Source: Bog-473 sp963725895
GTDB taxonomy: Bacteria; Actinomycetota; Acidimicrobiia; Acidimicrobiales; RAAP-2
Reading direction: 5' to 3'
Assembly: GCA_963725895.1 (NCBI GenBank)
Contig: CAVSAJ010000001.1
Span: forward strand, 2,542,001-2,606,000
Length of the DNA stretch: 64,000 nt
In this document: positions 15,466 through 23,698 of the stretch, one piece after another
How positions within the stretch are numbered: position 1 is the stretch's first letter
Layout: each line of letters begins with the position of its first letter
Translations under genes and position numbers: made by a program
Notes under the pieces: generated by a model
Told to the model about the DNA's origin: nothing
Databases searched by the model: none
Seen by the model: only the letters and a program-made list of their open reading frames with translations

Positions 15466-17145
15466 TCACGCGACGCCTCGGGCCAGGGACAGGCCCTGCG
15501 GCGCGCCGTGGACGAGACGGCGTCGCCAAGTCGGGTCAGTGTCGGGATATTCGAGCCGCGCGTGCGCGCCCCTGCTCTCGGTACGAGTCAGAGCGGAGAC
15601 CAAGAGTGCATCGGCCACCTGGAGCAGATTGGCCAGCTCCCCGGCACCGGCAGACCCGGCGCGCGGGCCGAGCACCGTCGCGATCTCCTCGACCACGGCC
15701 CGCGCGCCCGCGAGTGACTCAGCACTGCGCACGACCCCGGCCCCGCGCGTCATGGCACGCTGCAGCGTGTCGCGCACCTTGGGCACGTCCACCCCAGGCT
15801 GTGCGTGCCGACCGAACGGCGGTGCGGCGGCCCGGCGGGCGAGCACGCTGACACCGATGCCACCGAGCGGCACGTCGCCGAGCACGGCACGCAGCGCGCC
15901 GCTTGGCTCAGGCCCTTGGATCCCCGCAGCAATGCGCTCGGCCAGGCGGGCGCCGAAGACCATGCCCTCGAGCAGCGAGTTCGAGGCGAGCCGGTTGGCG
16001 CCGTGCACACCCGTGCAGGCCACCTCGCCGACGGCCCAGAGCCCGGGCAGCGCGGTGGCACCCCACAGGTCGGTGACCGCGCCACCGGAGAGGTGGTGCG
16101 CGGCCGGCGCGATCGGGAGCCAGTCGCGTTCGGGGTCGAGCCCGATGGAGGCCAGCGAGGCGGCGATCGTCGGAAAGCGGGTCGAGAAGCGCTCGAGCCC
16201 GGTGGCGTCGAGCCAGAGATGGTCCACGCCCTGGGCGGCCATGGTGGCCGCCATGGCGCGACTGACCACGTCGCGTGGTGCCAGCTCGTCGACGAAACGC
16301 TCGCCGTCTCGGTCGCGCAGCAGCGCGCCGTGGCCGCGCAGTGCCTCGGAGAGCAATGGGCGGGGCATGGCGGGGTGATGCAACGCCGTCGGGTGGAACT
16401 GGACGAACTCGACGTCGGCCACCGGCACCCCGGCGCGCAGGGCCATGGCCACCCCGTCGCCCGTCGACTCGGGCGGATTGGTCGTCACCGAGAAGAGCTG
16501 GCCCGCGCCGCCGGTCGCCAGCACGACGTGATCAGCCCGTATCGCCACCGCCGCGCTGTCTCTGTGGGTGCCCGTTCCGTCGCCGGTGCCCGGGGGTAGC
16601 GCACGCACGCCCACACAGCGGCCGCCTTCGACGAGTAACTCGAGCGCGAACCAGCCTTCGAGCACGGCACTGGCCGAGCGGTAGGTGGCGTCGACGAGCG
16701 CGCGCTCCACCTCGGCCCCGGTCGCAGCGCCCCCGGCGTGCACGACGCGCGGCGCGGAGTGGCCGCCTTCCCGGGCGAGCGAGAGCGACCCCGTCGCCTC
16801 GCGGTCGAACTCCGCGCCCAGTGCGATGAGCTCCTGCACGCGCCCGGGACCCTCGTCGACCAGGATGCGCACGGCCTCCTCGTCACAGAGGCCCGCGCCG
16901 GCGGCCAGCGTGTCGGCGAGGTGCAGGTCCGTCGAGTCCTCGTCTCCTCCGAGTACGGCAGCCACGCCGCCCTGCGCCCAACGGGTGGCCGACTGCGACA
17001 GCGCACCCTTGGTCAGGACGCCCAGGGCGAGACCCGGTCCGCCCGCCGCGACGGGTCCGGCGAGCCGGACCGCGGCGGACAGCCCGGCGACACCGCTGCC
17101 CAGGACCAGGACGTCGAAGGGTCCCGGCCGGGCGGCGTCGCTCAC
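15466..17145 (-). CDS. nadB: L-aspartate oxidase
   Basis: NadB is the FAD enzyme that oxidizes aspartate to iminoaspartate for NAD synthesis. The 559-residue protein has the FAD fold LVLGSGVAGLSAAVRLAG, the succinate-dehydrogenase-like SQSATRWAQGGVAAVL segment, GGHSAPRVVHAGGAATG, the active-site region VQFHPTALHHP with LLSEALRGHGA, and the C-terminal GEVACTGVHGANRLASNSLLEG motif. It starts at GTG 17145, overlapping the panD stop by four bases. I do not see nadA in the window, so quinolinate synthase must be encoded elsewhere. Confidence 0.95.
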   Translation of the reverse strand: MSDAARPGPFDVLVLGSGVAGLSAAVRLAGPVAAGGPGLALGVLTKGALSQSATRWAQGGVAAVLGGDEDSTDLHLADTLAAGAGLCDEEAVRILVDEGPGRVQELIALGAEFDREATGSLSLAREGGHSAPRVVHAGGAATGAEVERALVDATYRSASAVLEGWFALELLVEGGRCVGVRALPPGTGDGTGTHRDSAAVAIRADHVVLATGGAGQLFSVTTNPPESTGDGVAMALRAGVPVADVEFVQFHPTALHHPAMPRPLLSEALRGHGALLRDRDGERFVDELAPRDVVSRAMAATMAAQGVDHLWLDATGLERFSTRFPTIAASLASIGLDPERDWLPIAPAAHHLSGGAVTDLWGATALPGLWAVGEVACTGVHGANRLASNSLLEGMVFGARLAERIAAGIQGPEPSGALRAVLGDVPLGGIGVSVLARRAAAPPFGRHAQPGVDVPKVRDTLQRAMTRGAGVVRSAESLAGARAVVEEIATVLGPRAGSAGAGELANLLQVADALLVSALTRTESRGAHARLEYPDTDPTWRRRLVHGAPQGLSLARGVA

Positions 17146-17535
17146 GCCGGTTCGGTCAGGGTCAGCTCGGCATCGAGCCGGGCCGACGCCTCGTCGATGA
17201 CGCGGTTGCGCCCGTCGACGTGGACCACGCGCGGCACGTAGCCCTCGAGCTCGGCGCGCTCGTAGTCGGCGTAGGTGATGATGATGACCTTGTCTCCCGG
17301 CGACACCAGCCGCGCCGCCGCGCCGTTCAGGCAGATCTGGCCCCGCCCGCCCTCAATGGCATAGGTCTCGAAGCGCGCGCCGTTGTCGATGTCGAGGACG
17401 GCGACCTGCTCGTAGGGGAGGATGTCGGCCAGCGCCATCAGCTCGGTGTCGATGGACACCGAGCCGACGTAGTGCAGGTTGGCGCCGGTGACCGACGGCG
17501 CGGTGGATCTTCGACTTCATCATGCGGCGGCGCAT
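17142..17535 (-). CDS. panD: Aspartate 1-decarboxylase, frameshifted
   Basis: PanD makes beta-alanine for pantothenate and is a pyruvoyl enzyme that cleaves itself at a Gly-Ser bond. The bulk of the protein is in one frame: VSIDTELMALADILPYEQ, DIDNGARFETYAI, GQICLNGAAARLV and the GDKVIIITYADYE segment. The first residues (MMKSKIHRA, start ATG 17535 with AAAGGATC upstream) lie in a different frame. Removing one base at about 17491-17505 rebuilds VTGANLHYVGSVSIDTE, including the Gly-Ser self-processing site, so the break is probably an error. The gene overlaps panC upstream and nadB downstream. Confidence 0.9.
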
Positions 17536-18504
17536 CGGTTCACATGATCCTTTCGAGTTGACGGGCGACGGAGGCCGCGCCGTATGCAGATGGTGCGGGT
17601 TGCGATCCTGAGGGTTGCGATGGTGCGCGGGGCGTCCTCGGCGTCTTCACGGGCAGCGCTGTTGTCGATGAGGCGGACCGGGCCGACCTGCGCCGCGATG
17701 AGGAGGCGAACGGCGGACACCTCCGCCATGGTGCCGACTTCGGCCAGTGTGTCGGCGTCGACCGCGACGGCGTAGTCGAGCACGACCAGCGGCTCGGCCG
17801 CCACGACCGTGCGCATTGCATCGGCCACCGCGACGCCCGAAGGCTCCCCCGTCGCGACCGCGCGACGCCCGGCTGCGAGCGCCCGGGCCAGCACGGTGGC
17901 CGCGGCGCGCTCGGCTACGGAGAGTCGCACGTTGCGGCTGGACAGGGCCAGCCCGTCGTCCTCGCGCACGATGGGGCATCCGACCAACTCGACCGGCAAC
18001 GACAATTCCGTTGCCATGGCGCGCACCACGGCCAGCTGTTGGAAGTCCTTCAGACCGAAGTAGGCGCGGCACGGGCCCGCGATGGCGAACAGCTTGGCCA
18101 CCACGGTGGCCACCCCGTCGAAGTGCCCCGGGCGCGAGGCGCCCTCCCAGGCCTCGCTCACACCGCGCACCGAGATCGTCGCCGCCGGCGGGTCGGGCCA
18201 GCTCGGGTACATCTCGGCGACCGGTGGCACGAAGACGACGTCGGCGCCGGCCTGCTTGCACGCCGCGCAGGTCGCTCTCGAGTGTGCGCGGGTAATGGGC
18301 GATGTCCTCGGGGTCGCCGAATTGCAACGGGTTGACGAAGATACTGACCGCGACGGTGTCACACTCGGTGCGCGCGCGTGCGATGAGCGAGAAGTGCCCC
18401 TCGTGCAGCGCGCCCATGGTCGGCACGAGGCCGACGCAGGCACCGGTGCTACGGGCCGCATCGAGCAGCGCGCGACAGGCGGCGGCGGACTCGACGACAT
18501 CCAC
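17520..18504 (-). CDS. panC: Pantothenate synthetase, frameshifted
   Basis: PanC joins pantoate and beta-alanine using ATP. The first third, from GTG 18504, contains VGLVPTMGALHEGHFSL and IFVNPLQFGDPED. After a one-base insertion near 18257-18271 the protein continues in another frame with KQAGADVVFVPPVAEMYP, YFGLKDFQQLAVVRAM, LALSSRNVRLS and RLIDNSA. All synthetase signatures are therefore present. The tail runs about 40 residues beyond the usual end near RLIDN and overlaps the panD start by 16 bases; the last part may itself be frame-altered. The order panC-panD directly supplies the CoaX kinase encoded downstream. Confidence 0.92.
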
Positions 18505-18516
18505 GGCGTGAACTCC

Positions 18517-19323
18517 CTAGACCCTCGCCGGCTGCGGCGGCAGCGCCGGCAGCGCCGCTAGCGGCGGCACGGGCGACACGGTGACTCGGGTGTCCTCGTC
18601 GCCCTGGTCCTGGTCGGTGCGGGCCAGGCGCGTCGCCAGGGCGGCACCGGCCTGGTAGGCGGCGCGCTCGTCCTCGGGGAGCGCGTCGAGGTGCCGGCTG
18701 AGCGTGGCCCAGTCGCCCCGGCGCGCCGGGCCGGTCAGCGCAGCGCGTGCGCCCAGCGCCGCCACGTCGTCGACGGCGGCCCGCGTCAGGGGCAAGAAGG
18801 ACTCGAGGTCGAGCCCGACCCAGTTGGCCACGCGCTCGACCTGGCCGAGCAGGGCGACGACGTGGTTGGCGGCGATGCACGCGGTGGCGTGATAGGCGGC
18901 GCGATCCTCGTCGGCCACCTCGACGAGCCGGCCGCCCAGGCACTCGACCATCTCGCGGGCCACCGGGTCGCCCGCTACGGCGAAAGTGACACCCGAGGCG
19001 AGGCGCGCCGCCCCGACCTCCCCGTTCGGCAGCGGGACGAGCGGGTGGACGGCGGCGCGGCGCACATGGGGCACCAGTGCATCGAGTCCGAGCGAGCCCG
19101 AGAGGTGCACGACGGTGGTGCCGGGCTCGGGGGTGACGGCCGCCGCCACCTCGGCGATGGCGTCGTCGGGCGTCGCGATCACGAGCACGTCGACGCCGCG
19201 CGCCGCGTCGGCGATGTCGTCGTCGCGACCGCGGAAGCCGGCGAAGGTCCACCCGCGCGCCGAGAGCGCGGCGGCGAGGGACGTGCCGGCCCGACCGGGC
19301 CCGACGATCCGGATGGAGTGCAT
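18517..19323 (-). CDS. Rossmann-like DUF2520 NADP-dependent oxidoreductase-like protein
   Basis: The N-terminal half is a Rossmann fold (IRIVGPGRAGTSLAAALSARG, DVLVIATPDDAIAEVA, VVHLSGSLGLDAL). The C-terminal half is the helical DUF2520 domain, with YHATACIAANHVVALLGQVE and a conserved FLPLTRAAVDDV segment. This two-domain plan resembles 6-phosphogluconate and ketopantoate reductases. It stands 12 bases upstream of panC, so a role as the ketopantoate reductase of this pathway is an attractive inference, since no panE is seen nearby. The Ala/Pro-rich last 20 residues are low-complexity. Its biochemical activity cannot be settled from sequence. Confidence 0.75.
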   Translation of the reverse strand: MHSIRIVGPGRAGTSLAAALSARGWTFAGFRGRDDDIADAARGVDVLVIATPDDAIAEVAAAVTPEPGTTVVHLSGSLGLDALVPHVRRAAVHPLVPLPNGEVGAARLASGVTFAVAGDPVAREMVECLGGRLVEVADEDRAAYHATACIAANHVVALLGQVERVANWVGLDLESFLPLTRAAVDDVAALGARAALTGPARRGDWATLSRHLDALPEDERAAYQAGAALATRLARTDQDQGDEDTRVTVSPVPPLAALPALPPQPARV

Positions 19324-19398
19324 TTCGACCTCCTTCGGCGTTCCAGCCCCTGGCGGGTGCCGTTCGCCTACAGACGATGCGAAAACGTCACACCAAGA

Positions 19399-19867
19399 CT
19401 ACCCGCAGCGGCTGACCTCGCCACCAGACGCCCTGAGCTGTTCGGACGTCACCAGATCGGGGGCCAGGTCGGCGAGGGGCTGCAGCACGAAGCGCCGCTC
19501 CCACATCCGCGGGTGAGGAACCGTCAGATCCGGCTCGTCGACCGTGCACCCCTCCACCCAGAGCACGTCGGCGTCGAGGGTGCGCGGGCCCCAGCGTTCG
19601 GCCCGCGCCCGCTGCGCCGCCTCCTCGACGGCACGGCATCGTTCGAGCAGGCGCCGCGGTGAGTCGGCGGTGGCCAGTTCGACCACCACGTTGAGGTAGG
19701 GACCCTGCCCCTCCGGCCCGCCCACCGGCTCGGTCTCATAGAGGGGCGAGACGGCGACGACGTCGCCCCCGGCGTCCAGGCCCTCCACGCCGGCGCGCAG
19801 GTACGCGGCGCGGTCACCGAGGTTGGAGCCCGAGACCGACGAAGGCGCGCCGGACGGCGCCGGGCAT
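19399..19867 (-). CDS. folK: 6-hydroxymethyl-7,8-dihydropterin pyrophosphokinase, frameshifted
   Basis: FolK pyrophosphorylates 6-hydroxymethyl-dihydropterin for dihydropteroate synthesis. The main frame has VVAVSPLYETEPVGG, the YLNVVVEL strand, ERWGPRTLDADVLWVEG with the catalytic Asp pair, and VPHPRMWERRFVLQPLADLAP. The start, ATG 19867, overlaps the folB stop as TGATG. The first residues (VRRAFVGLG) are in another frame, and removing one base of the GGG at about 19830-19834 gives VGLGSNLGDRAAYLRAG, the hallmark start of the family. It completes a folE-folP-folB-folK set. Confidence 0.93.
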
Positions 19868-20229
19868 CAGCGGGCGCGCCGCACCCGGACCCCGGTCGAG
19901 GCCACGTCGAGGGCCAGTGGCGGGCGGAGCTTGCGGACACTGACCTCCACGGCATCGAGCCGCGGGTCGCTGACCAGCAGTGCGCTGGCCAGGCGCCCGG
20001 CGAGGGTCTCGAGCAGCTTGTAGGACCGGCCGCTGACCACCTCTGCCGCGGCGTGGGCCAGCGCGCCGTAGTCCACCGTGTCGGCCAGGTCGTCGCTCTC
20101 CTGGGCGGCGGACATGTCCAGCCAGGCCACCACGTCGACGGAGAAGGGCTGGGCCCGCGCCTGCTCCTCGGGCAGGACGCCGTGCAGCCCGGTCACCCGC
20201 AGGTCAAGGATCTCGATGCGGTCGCTCAC
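19867..20229 (-). CDS. folB: Dihydroneopterin aldolase
   Basis: FolB cleaves dihydroneopterin to 6-hydroxymethyl-dihydropterin and glycolaldehyde. The 120-residue protein shows IEILDLRVTGLHGVLPEEQ, DLADTVDYGALAH and the YKLLETLAGRLASALL helix with the conserved Glu, then VEVSVRKLRPPL. It overlaps the upstream DSP-like gene by four bases (20226-20229) and folK by three, so these genes are translationally coupled. Confidence 0.95.
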   Translation of the reverse strand: MSDRIEILDLRVTGLHGVLPEEQARAQPFSVDVVAWLDMSAAQESDDLADTVDYGALAHAAAEVVSGRSYKLLETLAGRLASALLVSDPRLDAVEVSVRKLRPPLALDVASTGVRVRRAR

Positions 20230-20741
20230 TGCACGCCGCCGCGCGACGGCATGCCCTCCAGCTCCGAGAGCAGCTCACGTCCGGGCTCCCCCATGGCGTG
20301 CCCCACCACGTGCTCGATGAGGGCAACTGCCTGGGGGAGGTTGTTGATGCGCTCGGACCAGACGAGATACCCGGCCAGCACTCCCATGACCCGGTCGCCG
20401 AGCTCGTCTTGGTGCACGAGGATGCGCAGGCCGGCGCGCAGGGATTCGTCGATGTCCCCGTAGCAGGCGGCGAGCACCGGACGAGGATCGCCCGAGCGCT
20501 CGAGCGGGTAGTGGGCCCAGGCCAGGCCCTCGTCGTCATAGGCCGCGAGGTTGTGGGGTGAGGGCAACAGCGAGATGATCCGCCCGAAACCTTGGACGCG
20601 GAGCCAGATGATCTCTTCCTGGCGCCGCACCCGGCGATGGTTCACCGAGAAACCACCGGGCCGTTCGCTGGCGGCCAGATGCTCCTTGATCACCCAGGTG
20701 AAGTTGCGGGGTGGGATGCCCGCCGCCCACTTGCCCTTCAT
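20226..20741 (-). CDS. Conserved protein resembling a dual-specificity phosphatase that lacks the catalytic cysteine
   Basis: The 171-residue protein starts at ATG 20741, overlapping the folP stop as ATGA. It contains WAAGIPPRNFTWVIKEHLA and NHRRVRRQEEIIWLR, then a phosphatase-like strand (GFGRIISLLPSPHNLAAYDD, AWAHYPL). The segment VHQDELGDRVMGVLAGYL follows, in the place of the P-loop His-Cys-x5-Arg of dual-specificity phosphatases; here Cys is Gln. I infer a DSP fold without Cys-based catalysis. Position between folP and folB implies a link with folate synthesis, or simply conserved linkage. I know no assigned function. Confidence 0.6.
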   Translation of the reverse strand: MKGKWAAGIPPRNFTWVIKEHLAASERPGGFSVNHRRVRRQEEIIWLRVQGFGRIISLLPSPHNLAAYDDEGLAWAHYPLERSGDPRPVLAACYGDIDESLRAGLRILVHQDELGDRVMGVLAGYLVWSERINNLPQAVALIEHVVGHAMGEPGRELLSELEGMPSRGGVQ

Positions 20742-21574
20742 GCGGCAGGACCATACAGCCGGGCCACCGCCAGCGCGCCCCTCACCTCGTGGGCGCGCAC
20801 CATCCCGGCTCCGGCCACCAGGGCTGCAGCCGCCGTGGCCAGCGAACCCTCCTCCCGCTCGGCCACCGGGGCCACCGGGCCCGCGCCCGGGCCCGCTGCC
20901 AGGACACCGAGGAAACGCTTCCGGCTCGTGCCCACGACCACGCCGGCGCATCCCTCCTCCCTTGCCGCCTCCACCAGCTCTGGGAGGTGGTGGAGCAGGG
21001 ACAGGTTGTGCGCCGTCGTCTTGCCGAAGCCGATGCCAGGGTCGACCCAGACCTCCGCCACGCCGGCATGGAGGGCCCGCCGGGCCCGCTCGAGCACGAA
21101 CGCGTGCACCTCGGCGACGACGTCGGCGTAGTGGGGGTCCTCCTGCATGGTGCCGGGGTGGCCCTGCATGTGCATGGCCACCCAGCCCGCCCCCGTGCGG
21201 GCCGCCACGTCCCACAGCGAAGCGGAGATGTCGTTGATCAGGTTGGCGCCGGCGGCCGCCGCCGCCATGGCCACCTCGGGCTTGAGCGTGTCCACCGAGA
21301 TCCGGGCCCCTCCGGCAGCGGCGGGTCCCGCCAGGGCCTCCACGACGGGCACGACGCGGGCCAACTCCTCGTCCGCCGGCACCGGCTCGGCGCCCGGGCG
21401 CGACGACTCCCCGCCGACGTCGAGGACGTCGGCACCCTCGGCGAGGAGGTCACGTCCGTGCGCCACGGCGGCGTCGAAGCTGGCGTAGAGGCCCCCGTCG
21501 GAGAACGAGTCGGGCGTGACGTTGAGCACGCCCATGACGAGCGGGCGACCGGGGCCGGCCTGGCCGGCGTCCAT
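20738..21574 (-). CDS. folP: Dihydropteroate synthase
   Basis: FolP condenses hydroxymethyl-dihydropterin pyrophosphate with p-aminobenzoate. Starting at ATG 21574 the 278-residue protein carries MGVLNVTPDSFSDGG, DVLDVGGESSRPGAEPV, ISVDTLKPEVA, LINDISA, MHMQGHPGTMQ, WVDPGIGFGKTT and VVGTSRKRFLG, the pterin- and pABA-site motifs in the expected order. The distance to the folE stop is five bases. The pabA/pabB/pabC genes for its co-substrate are not in the window, but a CADD-like protein at 33369-34028 could provide pABA. Confidence 0.96.
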   Translation of the reverse strand: MDAGQAGPGRPLVMGVLNVTPDSFSDGGLYASFDAAVAHGRDLLAEGADVLDVGGESSRPGAEPVPADEELARVVPVVEALAGPAAAGGARISVDTLKPEVAMAAAAAGANLINDISASLWDVAARTGAGWVAMHMQGHPGTMQEDPHYADVVAEVHAFVLERARRALHAGVAEVWVDPGIGFGKTTAHNLSLLHHLPELVEAAREEGCAGVVVGTSRKRFLGVLAAGPGAGPVAPVAEREEGSLATAAAALVAGAGMVRAHEVRGALAVARLYGPAA

Positions 21575-21579
21575 CGGCC

Positions 21580-22148
21580 TCAGTGGCCCCTGATGAACTG
21601 CATGGCTTCGGCCCGGGTGGCGACATCGGAGCGGAACAAACCGCGCACCGACGAGGTCACCGTGACAGTGCCCGGCTTCTTCACGCCTCGCATCGACATG
21701 CAGAGATGTTCCGCCTCGATCACCACCAACACCCCGCGCGGCGAGAGCACCTCGGCGATCGCATCGGCGATCTGCGTGGTCATTCGCTCTTGGACCTGCA
21801 GGCGCCGCGCGTACCCGTCGACGAGCCGCGCCAGCTTGGACAGACCGGTGATGCGGCCGTCCTCGGCCGGGATATAGGCGACGTGGGCTTTGCCGAGGAA
21901 CGGCACGAGGTGGTGCTCGCACAAGGACGCGAAGGGGATGTCGCGCACCATCACCATCTCGTCGTGTTCCGCAGCAAAGGTGACCTCGAGGTGCCGGGCC
22001 GGGTCGTCGTGGAGGCCCGAGAACAGCTCCTCGTACATGGCGGCCACGCGCGTCGGCGTCGCGACCAGCCCGTCGCGCCCGGGTCCTCCCCGATTGCGCT
22101 CAGCAACTCGGCCACGGCCGCCTTGACCCGCTCGACGTCGACGCTCAC
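21580..22148 (-). CDS. folE: GTP cyclohydrolase I, frameshifted
   Basis: FolE opens the GTP ring in the first step of folate synthesis. The main frame shows TPTRVAAMYEELFSGL, the zinc-site segment FASLCEHHLVPFLGKAHVAY, LSKLARLVDGYARRLQVQER, and VIEAEHLCMSMRGV. The start, GTG 22148, overlaps the hpt stop as GTGA, and the first residues (ERVKAAVAELLSAIGEDPG) are in a different frame. A missing base (or two extra) near 22078-22084 separates the two parts. This is the one clear case in the superoperon where the error is not a simple one-base insertion. Confidence 0.93.
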
Positions 22149-22717
22149 TGTTCGGTGCCCTTGTAATGATGCACACCGCGCAGGTTGCGGTAGCGCTCGG
22201 CGATATCGAGGCCATAGCCCACGACGAACTCCGGAGGGATGGTGAAGCCGATGTAGCGCAGGTCGAGGTCGACCCGCTGCTCGCCCTCTTTCACCAACAG
22301 TGCGCACACCTCCAGGCTCTTGGGCTGGCGCGCCGCCAGATAGCGACGCAGGTAGTTGAGCGTCAGGCCGCTGTCGATGATGTCCTCCACCACGAGGACG
22401 TGTCGGCCGTCGAGCTCGGAATCGAGGTCCTTGACGATGCGCACCACGCCGGAGGTCTTGGTGGCACTCCCGTATGAGGAGACGGCCATGAAGTCGACGT
22501 CGACAGGCAGCGCGATGGAGCGGCAGAGGTCGCTCATGAACAGCATGGCGCCCTTCAGCACCGCCACCAGGAGGGGCGGCTCGTCGGCGTAGTCGGCGGT
22601 GATCTCGGCCCCGAGCTCGGCCACCCGTGCCGCCAGGCGTCCGGCATCGACCAGCACCGGCCCCACGTCCGCCTCCGCCCAGCTCGGGACGCCCGCTCCG
22701 TCCTCGTCGGGGGTCAC
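22145..22717 (-). CDS. hpt: Hypoxanthine-guanine phosphoribosyltransferase (continuous with TilS)
   Basis: Hpt salvages hypoxanthine and guanine with PRPP. Motifs include LLVAVLKGAMLFMSDL, the DVDFMAVSSYGSATK loop, the PRPP site VVEDIIDSGLTLNYL, and YIGFTIPPEFVVGYGLD. A possible own start is GTG 22717 (VTPDEDGAG), giving 190 residues. There is no stop codon between the C-terminal domain of TilS and this domain, and both lie in the same frame, so the two may be translated as one bifunctional protein. TilS/HprT fusions are known in some Gram-positive bacteria. Confidence 0.9.
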   Translation of the reverse strand: MTPDEDGAGVPSWAEADVGPVLVDAGRLAARVAELGAEITADYADEPPLLVAVLKGAMLFMSDLCRSIALPVDVDFMAVSSYGSATKTSGVVRIVKDLDSELDGRHVLVVEDIIDSGLTLNYLRRYLAARQPKSLEVCALLVKEGEQRVDLDLRYIGFTIPPEFVVGYGLDIAERYRNLRGVHHYKGTEQ

Positions 22718-23641
22718 CGGCGTGACACTACCGGAGCCGCGCGGCTCCACCCGGAGGCGTCCACCGCTGCGGCGGAGACGGCTGCCCCCGCTGAGCTCGG
22801 TCCCGACCGCGGCGCCCGAGGCCACGGCGAGTGCGCGCTCCACTTCGGCCAGCGAGGGCGGGTGCTCCCCGCCGGCCTGCTCGCGCAGCCACCGGCGCAG
22901 GGCCCGGCGCGCCAGGGGGCGGCTCGCCTTCGCCAGCGCGCGGGCGTCGGTGGGCTCGGGCAGCGCGTCGAAGGCCAGGGAGTCGAGCAGCGCCACCTCG
23001 TCGCGCAGCACGCCGGCCTGGCGGGCCAAGAGCGGAACAGGATCGCGCCCGGCGACCTCGCGCGCACAGAGGCAGCAACTCGTGGCGCACCCGGTTGCGC
23101 ACGTAGGCGGGGTCCTGGTTGCTGGCGTCGCACACCGGGACGAGCCCGGCGACCGCGCACAGCGCGTGCGTCTCGCGGCGGCGCAGGGCAAGAAGAGGGT
23201 GGCGCACGCCGGGGCGCATGCCCGCCAGGCCGTCGGCGCCGGCACCGCGCAACAGGTTGACCAAGATCGTCTCGGCCTGGTCGTCCATGGTGTGGCCGGT
23301 GGCCGTGCCGGGCGGCAGGACGCCAAAGCGTGCGGCGCGCGCACGCGCCTCGAGGTTCGGGCCCGCTGCCACCGTGGCGCGCCGGCGCTCGACACCGGCT
23401 CCGAACCGTGCCGCTGCCGCGGCGACGACGTCGGCCTCTTGGGCCGAGCCAGGACGGAGACCGTGGTCCACGTGGATGGCGGTGACGTCGCAGCCTGCCG
23501 CGCGACGCGAGAACCAGGAGGGCGAGGGAGTCGGGACCTCCCGATACGGCGCAGGCCAACGGCGCGCCCTGCGGAGGGAAGGTGCAGCGGGTCAGCAGCT
23601 CGTCAACCAGCGCGGCACACCGTTGCGTCGGGTCTGACACG
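22718..23641 (-). CDS. tilS: tRNA(Ile)-lysidine synthase, frameshifted, reading into hpt
   Basis: TilS modifies C34 of tRNA-Ile2 to lysidine so that it reads AUA. From GTG 23641 the protein has the PP-loop LACAVSGGPDSLALLVLASR. After a one-base insertion near 23493-23506 it continues with HVDHGLRPGSAQEAD, GHTMDDQAETILVNLLRG and DPAYVRNRVRHELLPL. A second insertion near 23055-23068 leads to REVAGRDPVPLLARQAG and the C-terminal domain, which then runs without a stop into the HPRT domain. Both breaks restore conserved sequence when one base is removed. It lies 57 bases downstream of the zincin gene. Confidence 0.9.
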
Positions 23642-23698
23642 CCTGTAAGGGTGAGCTGGTCGCCGTGATCGGACTGGTCAGAGGCGGCCGGCGCGGCC

